A stretch of 64,000 nt of DNA, from NCBI RefSeq assembly GCF_014836955.1, contig NZ_JACSPV010000012.1, positions 60,142-124,141 on the forward strand, in the 5' to 3' direction. Below the pieces are notes generated by a model. It saw nothing but the letters and a program-made list of their open reading frames with translations, had not been told where the DNA came from and ran no database searches. The DNA is from Bacillus norwichensis. GTDB taxonomy: Bacteria; Bacillota; Bacilli; Bacillales; Bacillaceae_C. Made by a program: the position numbers and the translations under genes. Shown here piece after piece: positions 36,414 through 46,205 of this stretch; position 1 is the first letter of the stretch; each line of letters starts with the position of its first letter.

Positions 36414-36590
36414 TTTAACTTCATTCAGCAGAAGTCTCCCAGCTTTGTAAGTGGTGAGATGAATGTATATTGATATTCCATTTAGTGGGAATTTTAAACC
36501 CAGGTTAAATAAAGTGAAAACCTCCGGCGGATGCCACAGATTTCAGAGGAAATGTATCGGGCGGAGCTCGATAAAATCTGGGCGCATATG
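36414..36590 (+). repeat. Repeat family A, copy A5
   Basis: The copy retains the left half, the CTCCGGCGGATGCCACAGAT block and the CGGAGCTCGATAAAATCTG hairpin half, and ends GGGCGCATATGAG without the GCCAAGG tail. It lies between divergent rnhC and zapA, about 170 nt before zapA. Confidence 0.82.
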
Positions 36591-36757
36591 AGAGGGAAGT
36601 TCAAAAAGTCACCAAAATTAAGTGGCAAATCTTTTCGATGGCTTGCCTCTGTGTTGCTCATTAAAAGCGTACATTCCGAATCGACTTTTTGCTTCTAAAT
36701 TTGGAAACTTTTTAACACGCACTCTAAAGCTTTACATGAAGAAATGGGGGCATTACG

Positions 36758-37018
36758 TTGTCGTCAAGTGAAAAGACCCGCACTCCAGTTACAATCTATG
36801 GGCAACATTATATCATTACAGGGACAGAGACGTCAGCGCATATGAAACTAGTAGCAAAGCTTGTTGATGAGAAAATGCGGGAAATCCGATCGGTGAACCC
36901 CAGTCTTGATACTAGCAAGCTGGCTGTTTTAACGGCTGTTAACGCTGTCCATGAGCAAATTAAACTTCAAGAGCGCTTGGAGCATCTGGAACAAGAGCTT
37001 TCGCGTTTAAAGGAATGA
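36758..37018 (+). CDS. zapA: Cell division protein ZapA
   Basis: A small (86 residues) FtsZ-ring-associated protein that bundles FtsZ filaments. The N-terminal TPVTIYGQHYIITG strand pair, the HMKLVAKLVDEKMREI helix and a C-terminal coiled coil (HEQIKLQERLEHLEQELSRL) are typical. The start is TTG with TGGGGG seven bases upstream. cvpA begins 7 nt after its stop. B. subtilis has the same order rnhC, zapA, cvpA. Confidence 0.94.
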   Translation: MSSSEKTRTPVTIYGQHYIITGTETSAHMKLVAKLVDEKMREIRSVNPSLDTSKLAVLTAVNAVHEQIKLQERLEHLEQELSRLKE

Positions 37019-37025
37019 AATATGT

Positions 37026-37568
37026 ATGTTAAGTTTAGCTTTATTGATCATTTTGATCATTGGTTTTTTTGTCGGACTTAGAAGGGGATTTATTCTTCAA
37101 CTGATTCACATGATTGGCTTCGTTGTTTCTTTTGTCATAGCCTATATTTTTTATGATGATTTGGCTCCCAAACTCCGCCTTTGGATTCCATATCCGGACT
37201 TTGATCCGGGAAAGACATTGCAAATGGTTTTCGATGGGGTAGGGATGGATGAGGCCTTTTATCGTGCTATTGCATTTGTCATTATCTTTTTTGCTGTCCG
37301 AATCGTTCTCGGTATCATCGGGTCAGCACTTGATTTTGTTGCGAGCCTTCCAGTCTTAAAAACACTGAATGTCTGGGCTGGCGGCATTCTTGGATTTTTG
37401 GAAGTTTATTTAATGATTTTTATATTGTTATATATTGCGGCATTACTTCCGATTCCGGCAATTCAGGAGGCCATCAATGGTTCATTCCTTGCCAAAGGGA
37501 TGATTCATTATACACCTTTTTTATCTGCTGAATTGAAAAAATGGTGGATTGACTATATCCAAAGCTAA
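37026..37568 (+). CDS. cvpA: CvpA-family membrane protein (YshB)
   Basis: A 180-residue protein of the colicin V production (CvpA) family with four membrane segments. The family-typical N-terminus is IGFFVGLRRGFILQLI, and a conserved GxxDFVASLPVLKTLNVWAGG block sits near residue 105. The ATG lies behind AAAGGAATGA, which overlaps the zapA stop; a second ATG four bases earlier is out of frame. Likely co-translated with zapA. The molecular role is unknown. Confidence 0.9.
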   Translation: MLSLALLIILIIGFFVGLRRGFILQLIHMIGFVVSFVIAYIFYDDLAPKLRLWIPYPDFDPGKTLQMVFDGVGMDEAFYRAIAFVIIFFAVRIVLGIIGSALDFVASLPVLKTLNVWAGGILGFLEVYLMIFILLYIAALLPIPAIQEAINGSFLAKGMIHYTPFLSAELKKWWIDYIQS

Positions 37569-37598
37569 CTTCTCTTTGCGAAGAGAAGTTTTTCTTTT
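37567..37598 (+). terminator. Terminator of zapA-cvpA
   Basis: Perfect 10-bp stem AACTTCTCTT/AAGAGAAGTT with a TGCG loop, then TTTCTTTT. It overlaps the cvpA stop. Confidence 0.88.
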
Positions 37599-37646
37599 AG
37601 CAGTCTTATTTGTTAAAATGAGAGGCAGGAGAATGGAGAACGGTTG

Positions 37647-39377
37647 GTGACAGAAATGGGAGTAAATAAAAAAGATGTCATTCGTTTATTGGAACAAATT
37701 GCGGTTTATATGGAGCTCAAAGGGGAAAATCCATTCAAGACGGCCGCATTCAGAAAAGCGGCTGCTGCAATGGAAGCGGATGACAGGAGTTTATCAGAAA
37801 TTGAGGACTTTACAAAAATTCCATCTATTGGAAAGGGAACGGCGGCAGTTATCGAGGAATTTATTGAAAACGGCGTGTCTTCTGTCCTACAGGAACTTCA
37901 AGAAACAGTGCCTAAAGGATTAATTCCCCTTATGCAAATTCCCGGGCTCGGTGGCAAGAGCATCGCAAGATTATATAAAGAACTTGACGTTGTTGATGTG
38001 ACATCATTAAAAGAAGTTTGTGAGACAGGCAAGATTAGAACAATCAAAGGCTTCGGCAAAAAAACGGAAGAAAATATAAAAGAGGCATTGGCATCAATGG
38101 GCAAACAGCCAGAGCGATTACCTATTTCCTATATGATTCCGATGGCGGAGTCCATTGAAGCTTCCTTACAAGAGATTAAGGAAATTTCCCGTTTTTCAAG
38201 GGCCGGAAGCCTTAGGCGGGTAAGGGAAACAATCAAGGATCTTGATTTTATCATTGCAACAGACCATCCGCAGACTGTCAAAGAAAAGTTGCTCAAGCTT
38301 GAAGGAGCTGGAGAAGCGACGGCAAGCGGGGGTACTAAAGTGACCCTTTTGATGGAAGGCGGTCAGTATCGTATCTCCGTTGATTTTCGCATTGTCACTC
38401 CCTGTGAATTTGCAACGGCACTGCATCATTTTACTGGTTCTGCTGAACATAATGTCCGTATGCGCCAGCTTGCAAAAGCAAGAGGGGAAAAAATCAGTGA
38501 ATATGGCGTGGAGAATACAGAAACAGGTGAAGTCAAAACCTTTCAATCCGAAAGCGACTTTTTCCATCACTTTAATTTACCGTTTATTCCACCGGAAATT
38601 AGGGAGGACGGTAAAGAAGTTGAGGAATATGATAGCAGTGCAAAGTTCATCCATATTGACGATATAAAAGGCGATCTTCACATGCACACAACCTGGTCAG
38701 ACGGTGCTTTTTCCTTAGAGGAAATGGTGGAAGCTTGTAGGGAGAAAGGCTACCAATATATGGCGATAACGGATCACTCCCAATTTTTAAGAGTGGCCAA
38801 CGGCTTGACTGTTGACCGTATCAAAAGACAGAATGAAGAAATTAAAGAGTTAAATGAGAAGTATGATGATATATTAATTTTATCGGGTATTGAAATGGAT
38901 ATTTTGCCAGATGGAAGCCTTGATTATGATGATGGTCTGCTTAGAGAGCTTGATATTGTCATTGCATCCATTCATTCAATCTTTTCCCAGTCGCGGGAAA
39001 AGATTATGGAGCGATTGAGAAACGCTTTGGAAAATCCCCATGTGGACATTATCGCTCATCCGACTGGAAGGCTGATAGGTAGGCGTGAGGGTTATGATGT
39101 AGATGTTAAAAAGTTGATTGAACTGGCCAAGGAGACGGATACAGCATTGGAGCTGAACGCTAATCCCGCTAGGCTGGATTTAGCAGCGGAACATTTACGG
39201 CATGCTCAGGAGCAAGAAGTGAAGCTGGTAATCAATACAGATGCGCATAATATCAGGAACCTTGACTTTATGCTACTCGGTACAGCATTTGCGAGAAAAG
39301 GCTGGGTGCAGAGCTCATCTGTTATTAACACATGGGAGCCAGAGCAATTAGTTAAGTTTTTACAGCGGAATGATTAG
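37647..39377 (+). CDS. polX: DNA polymerase X / 3'-5' exonuclease
   Basis: A family-X polymerase (about 576 residues) for gap filling in repair. The N-terminal region has helix-hairpin-helix motifs ([31 protein letters not shown] and [14 protein letters not shown]). The palm has [20 protein letters not shown] with catalytic aspartates. The C-terminal PHP domain (from about 343, [19 protein letters not shown], then ITDHS, HPTGRL and INTDAHN) carries metal-dependent 3'-5' exonuclease activity. The start is uncertain: GTG six bases after GGAGAA is chosen; TTG three bases earlier and ATG nine bases later are alternatives. It lies before mutS2, as in B. subtilis. Confidence 0.94.
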   Translation: MTEMGVNKKDVIRLLEQIAVYMELKGENPFKTAAFRKAAAAMEADDRSLSEIEDFTKIPSIGKGTAAVIEEFIENGVSSVLQELQETVPKGLIPLMQIPGLGGKSIARLYKELDVVDVTSLKEVCETGKIRTIKGFGKKTEENIKEALASMGKQPERLPISYMIPMAESIEASLQEIKEISRFSRAGSLRRVRETIKDLDFIIATDHPQTVKEKLLKLEGAGEATASGGTKVTLLMEGGQYRISVDFRIVTPCEFATALHHFTGSAEHNVRMRQLAKARGEKISEYGVENTETGEVKTFQSESDFFHHFNLPFIPPEIREDGKEVEEYDSSAKFIHIDDIKGDLHMHTTWSDGAFSLEEMVEACREKGYQYMAITDHSQFLRVANGLTVDRIKRQNEEIKELNEKYDDILILSGIEMDILPDGSLDYDDGLLRELDIVIASIHSIFSQSREKIMERLRNALENPHVDIIAHPTGRLIGRREGYDVDVKKLIELAKETDTALELNANPARLDLAAEHLRHAQEQEVKLVINTDAHNIRNLDFMLLGTAFARKGWVQSSSVINTWEPEQLVKFLQRND

Positions 39378-39409
39378 GCTTTTGGGAAAGGGGACTTAAA
39401 GCAAAGTTC

Positions 39410-41770
39410 ATGAATGAAAAAATATTAAAGACGCTAGAATTTAATAAAATTCTTCTGCAACTGGAGGAATTCGCGGCCTCTGAGCTGGGAGTGGAAAGGA
39501 TTAGAAGGCTGAAGCCGTCTACCTCTTTTGAGGAGGTTGTCTTGCTTCAAGAGGAGACAGACGAAGCAGCTCATGTACTTAGGTTAAAGGGACATGCTCC
39601 TTTAAATGGGATCTTTAATATCACCCCGCATATTAAGCGTACGCAAATCGGTGGGGTGCTAAATCCCATTGAGCTTGTACAAATCGGAAGCACGATCCAT
39701 GCAGGTCGTACAATGAAGCGTTTTATAGAGGAAATGATTGAAGATAACGGATTGGAGATTCCTATTTTATCAGGAAAATCCGATCAAATTGCTGTCATGA
39801 CACCATTGGAGCATGAGATAAAGAACGCCATTGATGAAGGCGGCGAAGTGTTGGATTCTGCAAGCACGGAATTAAGGAGCATCAGGCTTAAAAAAAGAAG
39901 GGATGAGAGCAGGATAAGGGAGAAGCTTGAAAGCCTTATCCGCGGAAGAAATGCACAGAAGATGCTTTCCGACGCTATTATCACCATCCGGAATGAGCGC
40001 TTCGTTATTCCGGTTAAGCAGGAGTATCGCTCTAACTATCCAGGGATCGTACACGACCAGTCATCTTCAGGACAGACTTTGTTCATCGAACCGCAGGCAG
40101 TCGTTGATTTGAATAATGGTCTTCGTGAATTACATGTGAAAGAAAATCGTGAAGTTGAACGGATACTCATCCAATTATCCGGAAAAGTGGCTGAAGTAGC
40201 TGACGATCTGTTTGTCCTAGTGAAAGTTATGGAATCCCTTGACTTTATTTTTGCCAAGGCGCGTTTTGGAAAATCGATGAAGGCAACTAGACCTGGTATT
40301 AATAAGGAAGGGCGCATTCAATTGTTTAAGGCTAGGCATCCGTTGATTCCTCCAGAAGAGGTTGTGGCAAATGATATTACTCTTGGAATAGATTTTTCCA
40401 CGATCGTCATTACCGGACCGAATACGGGGGGGAAGACGATTACATTGAAAACGCTCGGGCTTCTTACTCTGATGGCACAATCGGGTCTGCTTATTCCTGC
40501 ATCGGAGGAATCGGAGCTGGCTGTTTTCAAGGAAGTATTTGCAGATATCGGCGATGAACAATCTATTGAGCAGAGTTTGAGTACCTTCTCTTCACATATG
40601 GTCAATATTGTAGATATATTGAAACTTGTAAATGATGAAAGCTTGGTTCTTTTTGATGAGCTTGGTGCTGGGACAGATCCACAGGAAGGTTCGGCGCTGG
40701 CCATTTCTATATTAGACGATGTATATAGCCGAGGGGCTCGCGTGATCGCTACAACACATTATCCCGAATTGAAAGCATATGCGTATAATCGTGAAGGAGT
40801 TACCAATGCAAGTGTGGAATTTGATGTTGAGACTCTAAAGCCAACTTACAGACTTTTGATTGGTGTGCCCGGGCGAAGCAATGCATTTGAAATTTCCAAG
40901 CGACTTGGATTATCTGAAGCCATTATTACACATGCAAAATCGTTCATAGATACGGAAAGTAACGAAGTGGAAAACATGATTGCATCTTTGGAGAAAAGCC
41001 GAAAAGAGGCTGAGAGTGATTATGAAGAGGCTCATTTTTATTTAAAAAATGTTGAAAAGCTTCATCAGGATTTACAAAAGCAGATGATTGAGTTTTATGA
41101 GCGGGAAAAAGAAATGTATGCAAATGCCGAGCGAAAAGCAGTCGAGATTGTGGAGAAAGCAAGGACTGAAGCTGAAGATGTAATCAGCTCATTGCGAAGA
41201 ATGAGAATAGAAGGCAACGCACAAGTAAAAGAACATGAATTAATCGAGGCGCGCAGAAGGCTTGATACCGCTGTTCCTGAATTGAATAAAGAAACTGGCC
41301 GGACTAAAAATTCCAAACAAAAGCGCGAGCTGCAGCCGGGTGATGAGGTTATGATTACTACATTCGGGCGGAAAGGGACTTTGCTGGAAAAAATGGGCGA
41401 GAAAGAATGGCAGGTACAGGCGGGTGTTTTAAAAATGAAAGTGGCCGAAAAGGATATGGAATTCATCAAATCTGAACAAAAGCCTGAGCCAAAGCCTCTT
41501 GCCACCGTCAAAGGAAGAGACTATCATGTGGGGCTCGAACTCGACATACGCGGTGAGCGGTATGAAGATGCCCTGCGTAAAGTTGAAAAATATATTGATG
41601 ATGCTCTTCTTGCCAACTATCCGCGTGTTTCTATCATTCACGGGAAAGGAACAGGTGCACTTAGGTCGGGAGTTACGGAATATTTGAAACATCATCGAGC
41701 AGTTAAACGTATAAGACTTGGAGAAGCAGGGGAAGGCGGGAGTGGCGTAACAGTTGTCGAATTTAAGTAA
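39410..41770 (+). CDS. mutS2: Endonuclease MutS2 (ribosome rescue/recombination factor)
   Basis: A 786-residue MutS2. It lacks the mismatch-recognition domain of MutS; core and lever helices (about 1-300) precede the ABC-type ATPase with Walker A GPNTGGKT near 336, signature region STFSSHM and Walker [15 protein letters not shown] coiled coil (about 510-610), a KOW-like segment ([18 protein letters not shown]) and a C-terminal Smr nuclease domain ([12 protein letters not shown] ... [14 protein letters not shown]) follow. B. subtilis MutS2 has been tied to collided-ribosome splitting and anti-recombination. The ATG has only a weak Shine-Dalgarno (AAAGGGGAC). Confidence 0.95.
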   Translation: MNEKILKTLEFNKILLQLEEFAASELGVERIRRLKPSTSFEEVVLLQEETDEAAHVLRLKGHAPLNGIFNITPHIKRTQIGGVLNPIELVQIGSTIHAGRTMKRFIEEMIEDNGLEIPILSGKSDQIAVMTPLEHEIKNAIDEGGEVLDSASTELRSIRLKKRRDESRIREKLESLIRGRNAQKMLSDAIITIRNERFVIPVKQEYRSNYPGIVHDQSSSGQTLFIEPQAVVDLNNGLRELHVKENREVERILIQLSGKVAEVADDLFVLVKVMESLDFIFAKARFGKSMKATRPGINKEGRIQLFKARHPLIPPEEVVANDITLGIDFSTIVITGPNTGGKTITLKTLGLLTLMAQSGLLIPASEESELAVFKEVFADIGDEQSIEQSLSTFSSHMVNIVDILKLVNDESLVLFDELGAGTDPQEGSALAISILDDVYSRGARVIATTHYPELKAYAYNREGVTNASVEFDVETLKPTYRLLIGVPGRSNAFEISKRLGLSEAIITHAKSFIDTESNEVENMIASLEKSRKEAESDYEEAHFYLKNVEKLHQDLQKQMIEFYEREKEMYANAERKAVEIVEKARTEAEDVISSLRRMRIEGNAQVKEHELIEARRRLDTAVPELNKETGRTKNSKQKRELQPGDEVMITTFGRKGTLLEKMGEKEWQVQAGVLKMKVAEKDMEFIKSEQKPEPKPLATVKGRDYHVGLELDIRGERYEDALRKVEKYIDDALLANYPRVSIIHGKGTGALRSGVTEYLKHHRAVKRIRLGEAGEGGSGVTVVEFK

Positions 41771-41809
41771 CGCCCGCTGAACCCCCTGTTAAAAAGGGGA
41801 ATGATTTGA

Positions 41810-42217
41810 ATGGACTCTTTTTGGGAAAATTCATTTGTACAAACGGCGGGCTATTACAGCGTCACAGTCCTTTGCATGGTTCTGTTCTTGTTTATATTTG
41901 AGATTGTAACCAAATATAAAAACTGGGAAGAAATAAAAAAAGGAAATGTAGCGGTCGCAATGGCTACCGGTGGAAAGGTTTTTGGGATTGCCAATATTTT
42001 CAGGCATTCTATTTTGCATCATGATTCTTTATTCGTAATGATCGGTTGGGGGATGTACGGTTTTTTCCTTTTGTTGACTGGGTACTTTATCTTTGAATTT
42101 TTGACGCCAAAGTTTAGAATTGATGAAGAAATAGAAAAAGACAACCGCGCTGTTGGCTTTGTGGCAATGGTCATTTCCGTCGGATTGTCATACGTCATCG
42201 GTGCTGGCATTTATTGA
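41810..42217 (+). CDS. yshE: YshE-like DUF350 membrane protein
   Basis: A 135-residue membrane protein of the DUF350 type with four hydrophobic segments. Family-like blocks are FEIVTKYKNWEEIKKGNVAVAMATGGKVFGIANI and DNRAVGFVAMVISVGLSYVIG, a two-fold internal similarity. The ATG follows AAAAAGGGGAATGATTTGA, 39 nt after mutS2. It lies in the B. subtilis order polX-mutS2-yshE-lcfA. Function unknown. Confidence 0.88.
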   Translation: MDSFWENSFVQTAGYYSVTVLCMVLFLFIFEIVTKYKNWEEIKKGNVAVAMATGGKVFGIANIFRHSILHHDSLFVMIGWGMYGFFLLLTGYFIFEFLTPKFRIDEEIEKDNRAVGFVAMVISVGLSYVIGAGIY

Positions 42218-42227
42218 GGAGGAAATC

Positions 42228-42308
42228 GTGGAAAAACTGGCAAAAGTGCTGTTTGTCGTCTGCAGCATCTTTATCATAATTGGAATCATTTATTTAATCC
42301 GAGTATAA
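42228..42308 (+). CDS. Predicted 26-residue membrane peptide
   Basis: A short frame begins with GTG behind an excellent GAGGAGG five bases upstream, just after the yshE stop. It encodes a lysine-bearing start, one membrane helix (VLFVVCSIFIIIGIIYLI) and a terminal RV. It ends directly in a terminator, so the transcript boundary fits. Likely co-transcribed with yshE; function unknown. It is supported only by the Shine-Dalgarno, hydrophobic pattern and position. Confidence 0.6.
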   Translation: MEKLAKVLFVVCSIFIIIGIIYLIRV

Positions 42309-42340
42309 AACCGTCTGTCCAAACAGGCGGTTTTTCCTTT
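42308..42340 (+). terminator. Terminator of mutS2-yshE-small peptide
   Basis: An 11-bp stem with one wobble, AAACCGTCTGT/ACAGGCGGTTT, a 4-nt loop, then TT. Confidence 0.85.
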
Positions 42341-42404
42341 TAGAGTAAGCAAGTATAAAAATTCGATGAAATATTTAGTTCGAATTAAGTTATCCAATTA
42401 CCTA

Positions 42405-42535
42405 GTCTAGCTGCGACGCTAGTGCGAGCAAAGCGGCAGGACGTCGCTGAACTAAGCCCGCTGATGCCTAGCCCCTTAAGGTCATAAGGCGACTTTCGCT
42501 TAGTTGATGTGAAAAGCTCACGCAACAAAATTCAA
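42405..42535 (+). repeat. Repeat family B, copy B6
   Basis: It shares TAGTGCGAGCAAAGCGGCAG, GACGTCGCTGA and GGCGACTTTCGCTTAGTTGA with other B copies. It lies between the yshE terminator and the lcfA promoter. Confidence 0.65.
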
Positions 42536-42577
42536 TAGGCCTTTTCCTTGTATTGTTCCGATAATTTAGTCAATTAG

Positions 42578-42607
42578 TTGTGCTATCGCCTATCATTGTA
42601 ATATAAT
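42578..42607 (+). promoter_or_regulatory. Probable lcfA promoter
   Basis: TTGTGC, 18 nt, TATAAT, about 50 nt before lcfA. No FadR-like palindrome is visible here, unlike in front of fadR. Confidence 0.5.
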
Positions 42608-42661
42608 ATTTATAAGTTTAAATTTTCTTACTGTTCATTATAAAAGGAGGAATGTAAATTT

Positions 42662-44353
42662 ATGAAGCCTTGGTTGGAGCTTTATCCGGACACTATTCCC
42701 AAAACTCTGGATTATGATCGAAAACCAGTGCAGCAATATTTGACAGATGCAGCCCAAAATTATCCTCACAAAACAGCTATTCATTTTATGGGCAAAGAAC
42801 TAACATACCGAGAGCTCTACAAAAGCTCTCTCAAGATGGCGACATATTTGCAAACGCTGGACATCAAGAAAGGAGACAGAGTTGCAATTATGCTTCCGAA
42901 TTCTCCGCAAGCTGTCATCAGTTATTATGGAATTCTTTATGCAGGAGCCATTGTTGTACAGACCAATCCACTTTATACGGAAAGGGAACTCGAATACCAA
43001 ATGAAGGATTCGGGTGCAAAAGCAATTATTGGGCTAGATATCCTTTACCCGCGGATTATGAAAGCGATCGGTAATACAGATCTGCAGCACGTTATTGTAA
43101 CCGCCATCAAAGATTACTTGCCGTTTCCGAAAAATGTCATTTATCCTTTTATACAAAAACGTGATACTGGCATCGTTGTCAAGGTAAAACATGAAGGCAA
43201 TCAGCATTTGTTTAAAGAGATAATGACTAGAACATCTCCTAAAGAAATACCAGTGGACTTTGATTTTGACAAGGATCTAGCACTCTTGCAATATACAGGT
43301 GGAACGACAGGAAATCCGAAGGGTGTCATGCTCACTCATAAAAACCTGATTGCCAATGCAACTGCGTGTGATGCCTGGCTCTACAAAATGAAAAAGGGAG
43401 AGGAAAAAATTCTTGGTTTGCTGCCGCTGTTTCATGTTTATGGAATGACGACTGTACTGATTTTAGGGGTTATGCAGGGCTATGAGATGATTTTGCTTCC
43501 CAAATTTGATGCGGAAACGACTTTAAAAACCATTCAAAAACAAAGGCCTACTTTGTTTCCAGGAGCACCAACCATTTATATCGGTTTGATGAACCATCCA
43601 GATATCAAAAAATACGACTTGTCTTCTATTGAATCATGCATTAGTGGATCAGCTCCTTTACCTGTGGAAGTCCAGGAAAGATTCGAGAAGTCAACAGGTG
43701 GAAAGCTAGTTGAAGGATATGGATTAACCGAAACTTCCCCAGTAACCCACTCTAATTTCCTTTGGGATCGTGAACGAGTGAAGGGCAGCATAGGCGTTCC
43801 GTGGCCTGATACCGATGCAATGATTATTTCTATGGAAAACGGGCAGCCCTTGGAGCCGGGAGAAGTTGGGGAAATCGCGGTAAAAGGCCCGCAAGTCATG
43901 CAGGGATACTGGAATATGCCTGAAGAAACAGAGCAGACAATAAAAGACGGATGGTTATTGACAGGTGATTTGGGATATATGGATGAAAAGGGATATTTCT
44001 ATGTTGTTGATCGAAAAAAGGATATGATTATTGCAGGAGGGTTCAATATATATCCACGCGAGATAGAAGAAGTGCTTTATGAGCATCCTTCAGTCCAGGA
44101 AGTGGTGGTTGCTGGTGTACCGGACGCGTATAGAGGGGAAACTGTCAAAGCCTATGTTATTTTAAAAGAAGGAGAAAGTGTTACCGAACAACAGCTGGAT
44201 GAGTTTGCGCGAAAGCATTTAGCAGCATTTAAAGTACCTAGAATCTATGAATTTAAGGAAGAGCTTCCGAAAACGGCTGTTGGAAAAATTTTGCGGCGCA
44301 CTTTAGTAGATGAAGAGAAAAAGAAAATGGATCAAGAAGAAAAGCTAGGATAA
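42662..44353 (+). CDS. lcfA: Long-chain fatty acid-CoA ligase
   Basis: A 563-residue ANL-superfamily ligase that activates fatty acids to acyl-CoA for beta-oxidation. ATP/AMP signature LLQYTGGTTGNPKGVMLTHK, A5-like GYGLTETSPVTH, A7-like LLTGDLGYMDEKGYFYVVDRKKDM, and the C-terminal catalytic lysine in LPKTAVGKILRR. The ATG follows AAAGGAGGAATGTAAATTT. In B. subtilis it heads the lcfA-fadR-fadB-etfB-etfA operon; here a B-type hairpin with a T run and a separate fadR promoter follow, so it may be its own unit. Confidence 0.97.
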   Translation: MKPWLELYPDTIPKTLDYDRKPVQQYLTDAAQNYPHKTAIHFMGKELTYRELYKSSLKMATYLQTLDIKKGDRVAIMLPNSPQAVISYYGILYAGAIVVQTNPLYTERELEYQMKDSGAKAIIGLDILYPRIMKAIGNTDLQHVIVTAIKDYLPFPKNVIYPFIQKRDTGIVVKVKHEGNQHLFKEIMTRTSPKEIPVDFDFDKDLALLQYTGGTTGNPKGVMLTHKNLIANATACDAWLYKMKKGEEKILGLLPLFHVYGMTTVLILGVMQGYEMILLPKFDAETTLKTIQKQRPTLFPGAPTIYIGLMNHPDIKKYDLSSIESCISGSAPLPVEVQERFEKSTGGKLVEGYGLTETSPVTHSNFLWDRERVKGSIGVPWPDTDAMIISMENGQPLEPGEVGEIAVKGPQVMQGYWNMPEETEQTIKDGWLLTGDLGYMDEKGYFYVVDRKKDMIIAGGFNIYPREIEEVLYEHPSVQEVVVAGVPDAYRGETVKAYVILKEGESVTEQQLDEFARKHLAAFKVPRIYEFKEELPKTAVGKILRRTLVDEEKKKMDQEEKLG

Positions 44354-44378
44354 TCAATGTTGTTGGCATCAAGGTTTT

Positions 44379-44456
44379 AGCGCCTATCAGCCAATTCCGC
44401 TTCGCTTATAATCGTTTCATTTTCATTTTACGTCGAGGATCAGGCGCTTGTTTTTT
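44379..44456 (+). repeat. Repeat family B, short copy B7 acting as a terminator-like hairpin
   Basis: AGCGCCT at the left and AGGCGCT at the right pair and the element runs into TTGTTTTTT, downstream of lcfA. It is the clearest case of a B copy looking like a transcription terminator. Confidence 0.65.
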
Positions 44457-44492
44457 ATCATAGTAGCCAGATATTTTGAGACGTGTGATTTC

Positions 44493-44521
44493 TTGACAGA
44501 AAATTGTATAAGATTTATTAT
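44493..44521 (+). promoter_or_regulatory. fadR promoter
   Basis: Consensus-quality TTGACA, 17 nt, TATTAT, with the FadR-like operator immediately downstream. Confidence 0.8.
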
Positions 44522-44528
44522 ATTTTTA

Positions 44529-44546
44529 TGAATGAGCAATCATTCA
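44529..44546 (+). promoter_or_regulatory. FadR-type operator
   Basis: TGAATGAGCAATCATTCA has perfect 7-bp inverted half-sites around GCAA and matches the B. subtilis FadR box (TGAATGA-N4-TCATTCA) as I know it. It covers the transcription start, so bound FadR would block its own operon until long-chain acyl-CoA releases it. Confidence 0.8.
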
Positions 44547-44553
44547 TTTTGCC

Positions 44554-44746
44554 TTTATTCAGCAGAAGTCTCCCACTTCTGCAAGTTGTGAGATGAATAC
44601 CTGCTGGTATTCCATTAAAAAGCGGGGGTTCAAACCCAGGCTGAATAAAGATAAAGCCTCCGGCGGATGCCACAATTTTCAGAAGGATTTTATCGAGCTA
44701 AAGCTTGATAAAATCTGGGCGCAAATACGCCAAGGCGCATTTGATT
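44554..44746 (+). repeat. Repeat family A, copy A6, inside the fadR leader
   Basis: Near-complete copy lacking only the first TTTAACT. TTTATTCAGC pairs perfectly with GCTGAATAAA, GGGGGTTCAAACCC gives the T-arm-like loop, and TTTATCGAGC/GCTTGATAAA forms the right hairpin with a G-T pair. It lies between the FadR operator and the fadR start, so it must be transcribed. Confidence 0.88.
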
Positions 44747-44764
44747 GTACAGAAGGTGAAATAA

Positions 44765-45361
44765 GTGAAAAGAAACAGACCAAAGTATAAACAAATCATT
44801 GAAGCGGCCGTTGTTGTTATTGCTGAAAATGGCTACCATCAGGCACAAATTTCCAAAATAGCTCGGCAGGCAGGAGTGGCAGATGGCACTATTTATCTTT
44901 ACTTTAAAAATAAAGAGGATGTACTCATCTCAGTTTTTCAAGAAAAAATGGCCATGTTTGTTGAAACAATCAATGAAGTGATTGCAGGAAAAGAAACAGC
45001 TTCGGAGAAATTATTAGTAATGTTTGAAAGCCATTTCAAAATTTTATCCGCGGACACAAAGCTGGCGATTGTGACTCAACTGGAATTAAGACAATCCAAC
45101 AAAGATCTGCGGTTTAAAATTAATGAAGTGCTGAAGGATTATTTAAGCGTATTGGAAAGCATCCTGGAATATGGAAAAGAACGCGGCGAGTTTGCGGCTG
45201 ACCTCGACATCCGGCTGGCAAGGCAAATGATTTTTGGAACGATAGATGAAACAGCGACAACTTGGGTGTTAAACGAACATAAATATGACTTGGTCGCGCT
45301 CGCTCCCAAAGTACACAAGCTAATTTTGAATGGGTGCATATCCGAGAACGCTGCTTCATAA
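44765..45361 (+). CDS. fadR: TetR-family fatty-acid regulator FadR
   Basis: A 198-residue TetR-type repressor. The N-terminal HTH (about 8-55) reads IIEAAVVVIAENGYHQAQISKIARQAGVADGTIYLYFKNKEDVL; the C-terminal helical domain binds ligand, expected to be long-chain acyl-CoA. The GTG start lies six bases after AGAAGGTG, 18 nt downstream of repeat A6. The TGAATGA-N4-TCATTCA operator upstream supports the FadR call. It is first in fadR-fadB-etfB-etfA. Confidence 0.94.
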   Translation: MKRNRPKYKQIIEAAVVVIAENGYHQAQISKIARQAGVADGTIYLYFKNKEDVLISVFQEKMAMFVETINEVIAGKETASEKLLVMFESHFKILSADTKLAIVTQLELRQSNKDLRFKINEVLKDYLSVLESILEYGKERGEFAADLDIRLARQMIFGTIDETATTWVLNEHKYDLVALAPKVHKLILNGCISENAAS

Positions 45362-45390
45362 AAAAAGCGTCTTGAAGGGAGCTAGCTTAT

Positions 45391-46164
45391 ATGGAGTTTT
45401 TAACAGTTTCAAAGGAAGACAATGCAGCTTTTATCAAAATCGAAAGGCCGCCTGCTAACGCACTTTCAACAGCTGTAATACAGGAGCTTGGCCAGCAAAT
45501 GGAAGAACTTGAGAACGACAACAGCATCAGGGCAATTCTTTTATATGGTGAAGGCCGCTTCTTTTCCGCAGGAGCAGATATAAAAGAATTTACAGAAGTA
45601 CAAAGCGGTGAAGCATTTTCCGAATTGGCCGCGGAAGGCCAAAGGGTATTTGAAAAAATTGAAACGTTCTCGAAGCCGGTTGTCGCTGCCATCCATGGAG
45701 CCGCGCTTGGAGGTGGCCTTGAATTGGCAATGGCTTGCCATATCAGACTTGTTAGTGATAATGCGAAGCTCGGACTTCCGGAACTTCAGCTGGGGCTAAT
45801 TCCGGGTTTTGCTGGAACACAACGCCTTCCGCGCTATGTAGGAGTAGCCAAAGCAGCGGAAATACTTTTTACTAGCAAGCCGCTCGTTGGAAAGGAAGCC
45901 GTGCAATGGGGATTAGCTAACCAGAGCTATCCAGAAGAAGAGCTGTTAAAGAAAGCGAAAGCGCTAGTGCGCTCAATTGCGAAAAAGAGTCCAGCCTCTC
46001 TCAAGGCAGCTATTGAACTTCTCCAATTTGGAAAAGGAAGGAGCTATTACGAAGGAGTTAAGCTGGAAGCTGAAAAGTTTGGTGAAGTTTTCACAACGAG
46101 GGATGGACAGGAAGGTATCCGTGCCTTTGTTGAAAAAAGAGAGCCAAGATTTACAGGAGAGTAA
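45391..46164 (+). CDS. fadB: Enoyl-CoA hydratase (crotonase family)
   Basis: A 257-residue crotonase that hydrates trans-2-enoyl-CoA in beta-oxidation. The oxyanion-hole regions are FFSAGADIKEFTE and AAIHGAALGGGLELAMACHIR; LPELQLGLIPGFAGTQRLPRYVG carries one catalytic glutamate position. The ATG follows GAAGGGAGCTAGCTTAT, 29 nt after fadR. In B. subtilis fadB occupies the same operon place. Confidence 0.93.
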   Translation: MEFLTVSKEDNAAFIKIERPPANALSTAVIQELGQQMEELENDNSIRAILLYGEGRFFSAGADIKEFTEVQSGEAFSELAAEGQRVFEKIETFSKPVVAAIHGAALGGGLELAMACHIRLVSDNAKLGLPELQLGLIPGFAGTQRLPRYVGVAKAAEILFTSKPLVGKEAVQWGLANQSYPEEELLKKAKALVRSIAKKSPASLKAAIELLQFGKGRSYYEGVKLEAEKFGEVFTTRDGQEGIRAFVEKREPRFTGE

Positions 46165-46205
46165 TAGTTATCATTTATCAGTTTCATATTATAGGAGGTT
46201 CGATC

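Noticed and set aside
44554..44746. Possible tRNA gene because of the GGTTCAAACCC loop in repeat A
   Set aside because: No anticodon arm, D-arm or acceptor stem of tRNA size; the closing helix is longer than in any tRNA and other copies lose the loop.
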